From: an uncultured Bacteroidota bacterium
GTDB taxonomy: Bacteria > Bacteroidota > Bacteroidia > Chitinophagales > Chitinophagaceae
Direction of reading: 5' to 3'
DNA: 6,506 nt
Assembly (NCBI GenBank): GCA_903933995.1
Contig: CAIZMD010000687.1
Location: 1-6,506, forward strand
Both the position numbers and the translations under genes were made by a program. Each line of letters starts with the position of its first letter. Positions within the stretch are counted from its first letter, which is position 1. Below the pieces are notes generated by a model, which did not search any database, was not told the origin of the DNA, and saw only the letters and a list, made by a program, of their open reading frames with translations. This document shows positions 6,290 through 6,506 of this stretch, one piece after another.

Positions 6290-6506
6290 ATGCTTGATTC
6301 TCAATGGAATGAAAATGTGCGTGTACCAATCCTGCTTTCTGAGCACCAATGGCTTTGGCCAAAGTTTCCAAATCTTGTTCCCTTACATTTTTAATGGATC
6401 TAAAGGTTTTTAACAACTGATCAGCTGTTTGCTTACCAATGCCTTTAATGGTTTCTAATTCATTGGCAAGGGTTCCTTTTGAACGTTTGTTTCTATGAAA
6501 CGTAAT
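6288..6506 (-). CDS. uvrC: UvrC, excinuclease ABC subunit C, C-terminal end (5' partial)
   Basis: The minus strand is open from the right edge to a TAA at 6288-6290 and encodes the last 72 residues of a protein I read as UvrC, the nuclease that makes the dual incisions in nucleotide-excision repair. The fragment starts with ITFHRNKRSKGTL, matching the end of the UvrC RNase H-like nuclease domain, followed by the helix-hairpin-helix region with LETIKGIGKQTADQLL and a second helical repeat (LETLAKAIGAQKAGLVHAHF). The catalytic aspartates, and probably the catalytic histidine in the conserved DE-x-HRFAI stretch, lie just beyond the window. The gene converges on gldN and is separated from it by two terminators, so it is not part of the motility operon. 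The second half of the double HhH lacks the usual G-x-G hairpin (AIGAQKAG instead), a mild variation. Identification rests on a short fragment but the match is characteristic. Confidence 0.88.
   Translation of the reverse strand: MTFHRNKRSKGTLANELETIKGIGKQTADQLLKTFRSIKNVREQDLETLAKAIGAQKAGLVHAHFHSIENQA

Noticed and set aside
6225..6296. Possible 23-codon small gene between the terminators
   Set aside because: It reads through the terminator hairpin and into the uvrC antisense, with no promoter or recognisable peptide.
1..6506. Mobile elements, CRISPR, tRNA or riboswitch
   Set aside because: No transposase or integrase motif, no terminal inverted repeats, no regular repeat-spacer pattern, and no tRNA-like cloverleaf or recognisable riboswitch in the short intergenic gaps.

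Overview
The window comes from a member of the Bacteroidota. The main evidence is a complete gldK-gldL-gldM-gldN set, the core of the type IX secretion system (T9SS) and gliding motor, which is confined to that phylum. A Bacteroidota-type -7 box (TAnnTTTG) in front of gldK and the lack of usable Shine-Dalgarno sequences agree. The moderately AT-rich coding sequence and the general look of the proteins suggest the Chitinophagia/Sphingobacteriia side of the phylum, but that is a guess.

Layout: (1) Positions 1-1055, plus strand: the C-terminal half of a YyaL/SPATA20-type protein (thioredoxin-like plus six-hairpin glycosidase-like fold), cut by the left edge. (2) Positions 1056-1243: an intergenic stretch with a GC-rich GGTACC repeat and a probable promoter for gldK. 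(3) Positions 1244-6100, plus strand: gldK, gldL, gldM and gldN in the usual order, with gaps of 84, 47 and 7 bases, almost certainly one operon. (4) Positions 6101-6287: two strong hairpin terminators about 110 bases apart, with no gene between them. (5) Positions 6288-6506, minus strand: the C-terminal end of uvrC, convergent with gldN and cut by the right edge.

How the genes work together, from knowledge of the family: GldL and GldM form the inner-membrane motor that uses the proton gradient. GldM's long periplasmic arm reaches to GldK (outer-membrane lipoprotein) and GldN (periplasmic), which build a ring under the outer membrane. The assembly drives protein export through the T9SS and, in gliding species, adhesin movement. 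The residues expected for the proton path are present: Glu49, Lys31 and His34 in GldL and Arg8 in GldM.

I see no previously undescribed system: the operon is a known machine in its standard order. The points worth a second look are details: the loss of FGE catalytic cysteines in GldK, a three-fold repeat in the GldL coiled coil, a low-complexity P-A-T and N/A/T-rich linker in GldN, a codon-usage patch at the start of gldM, and paired terminators sharing a 13-base sequence. I see no tRNA, rRNA, CRISPR, transposon or integrase.
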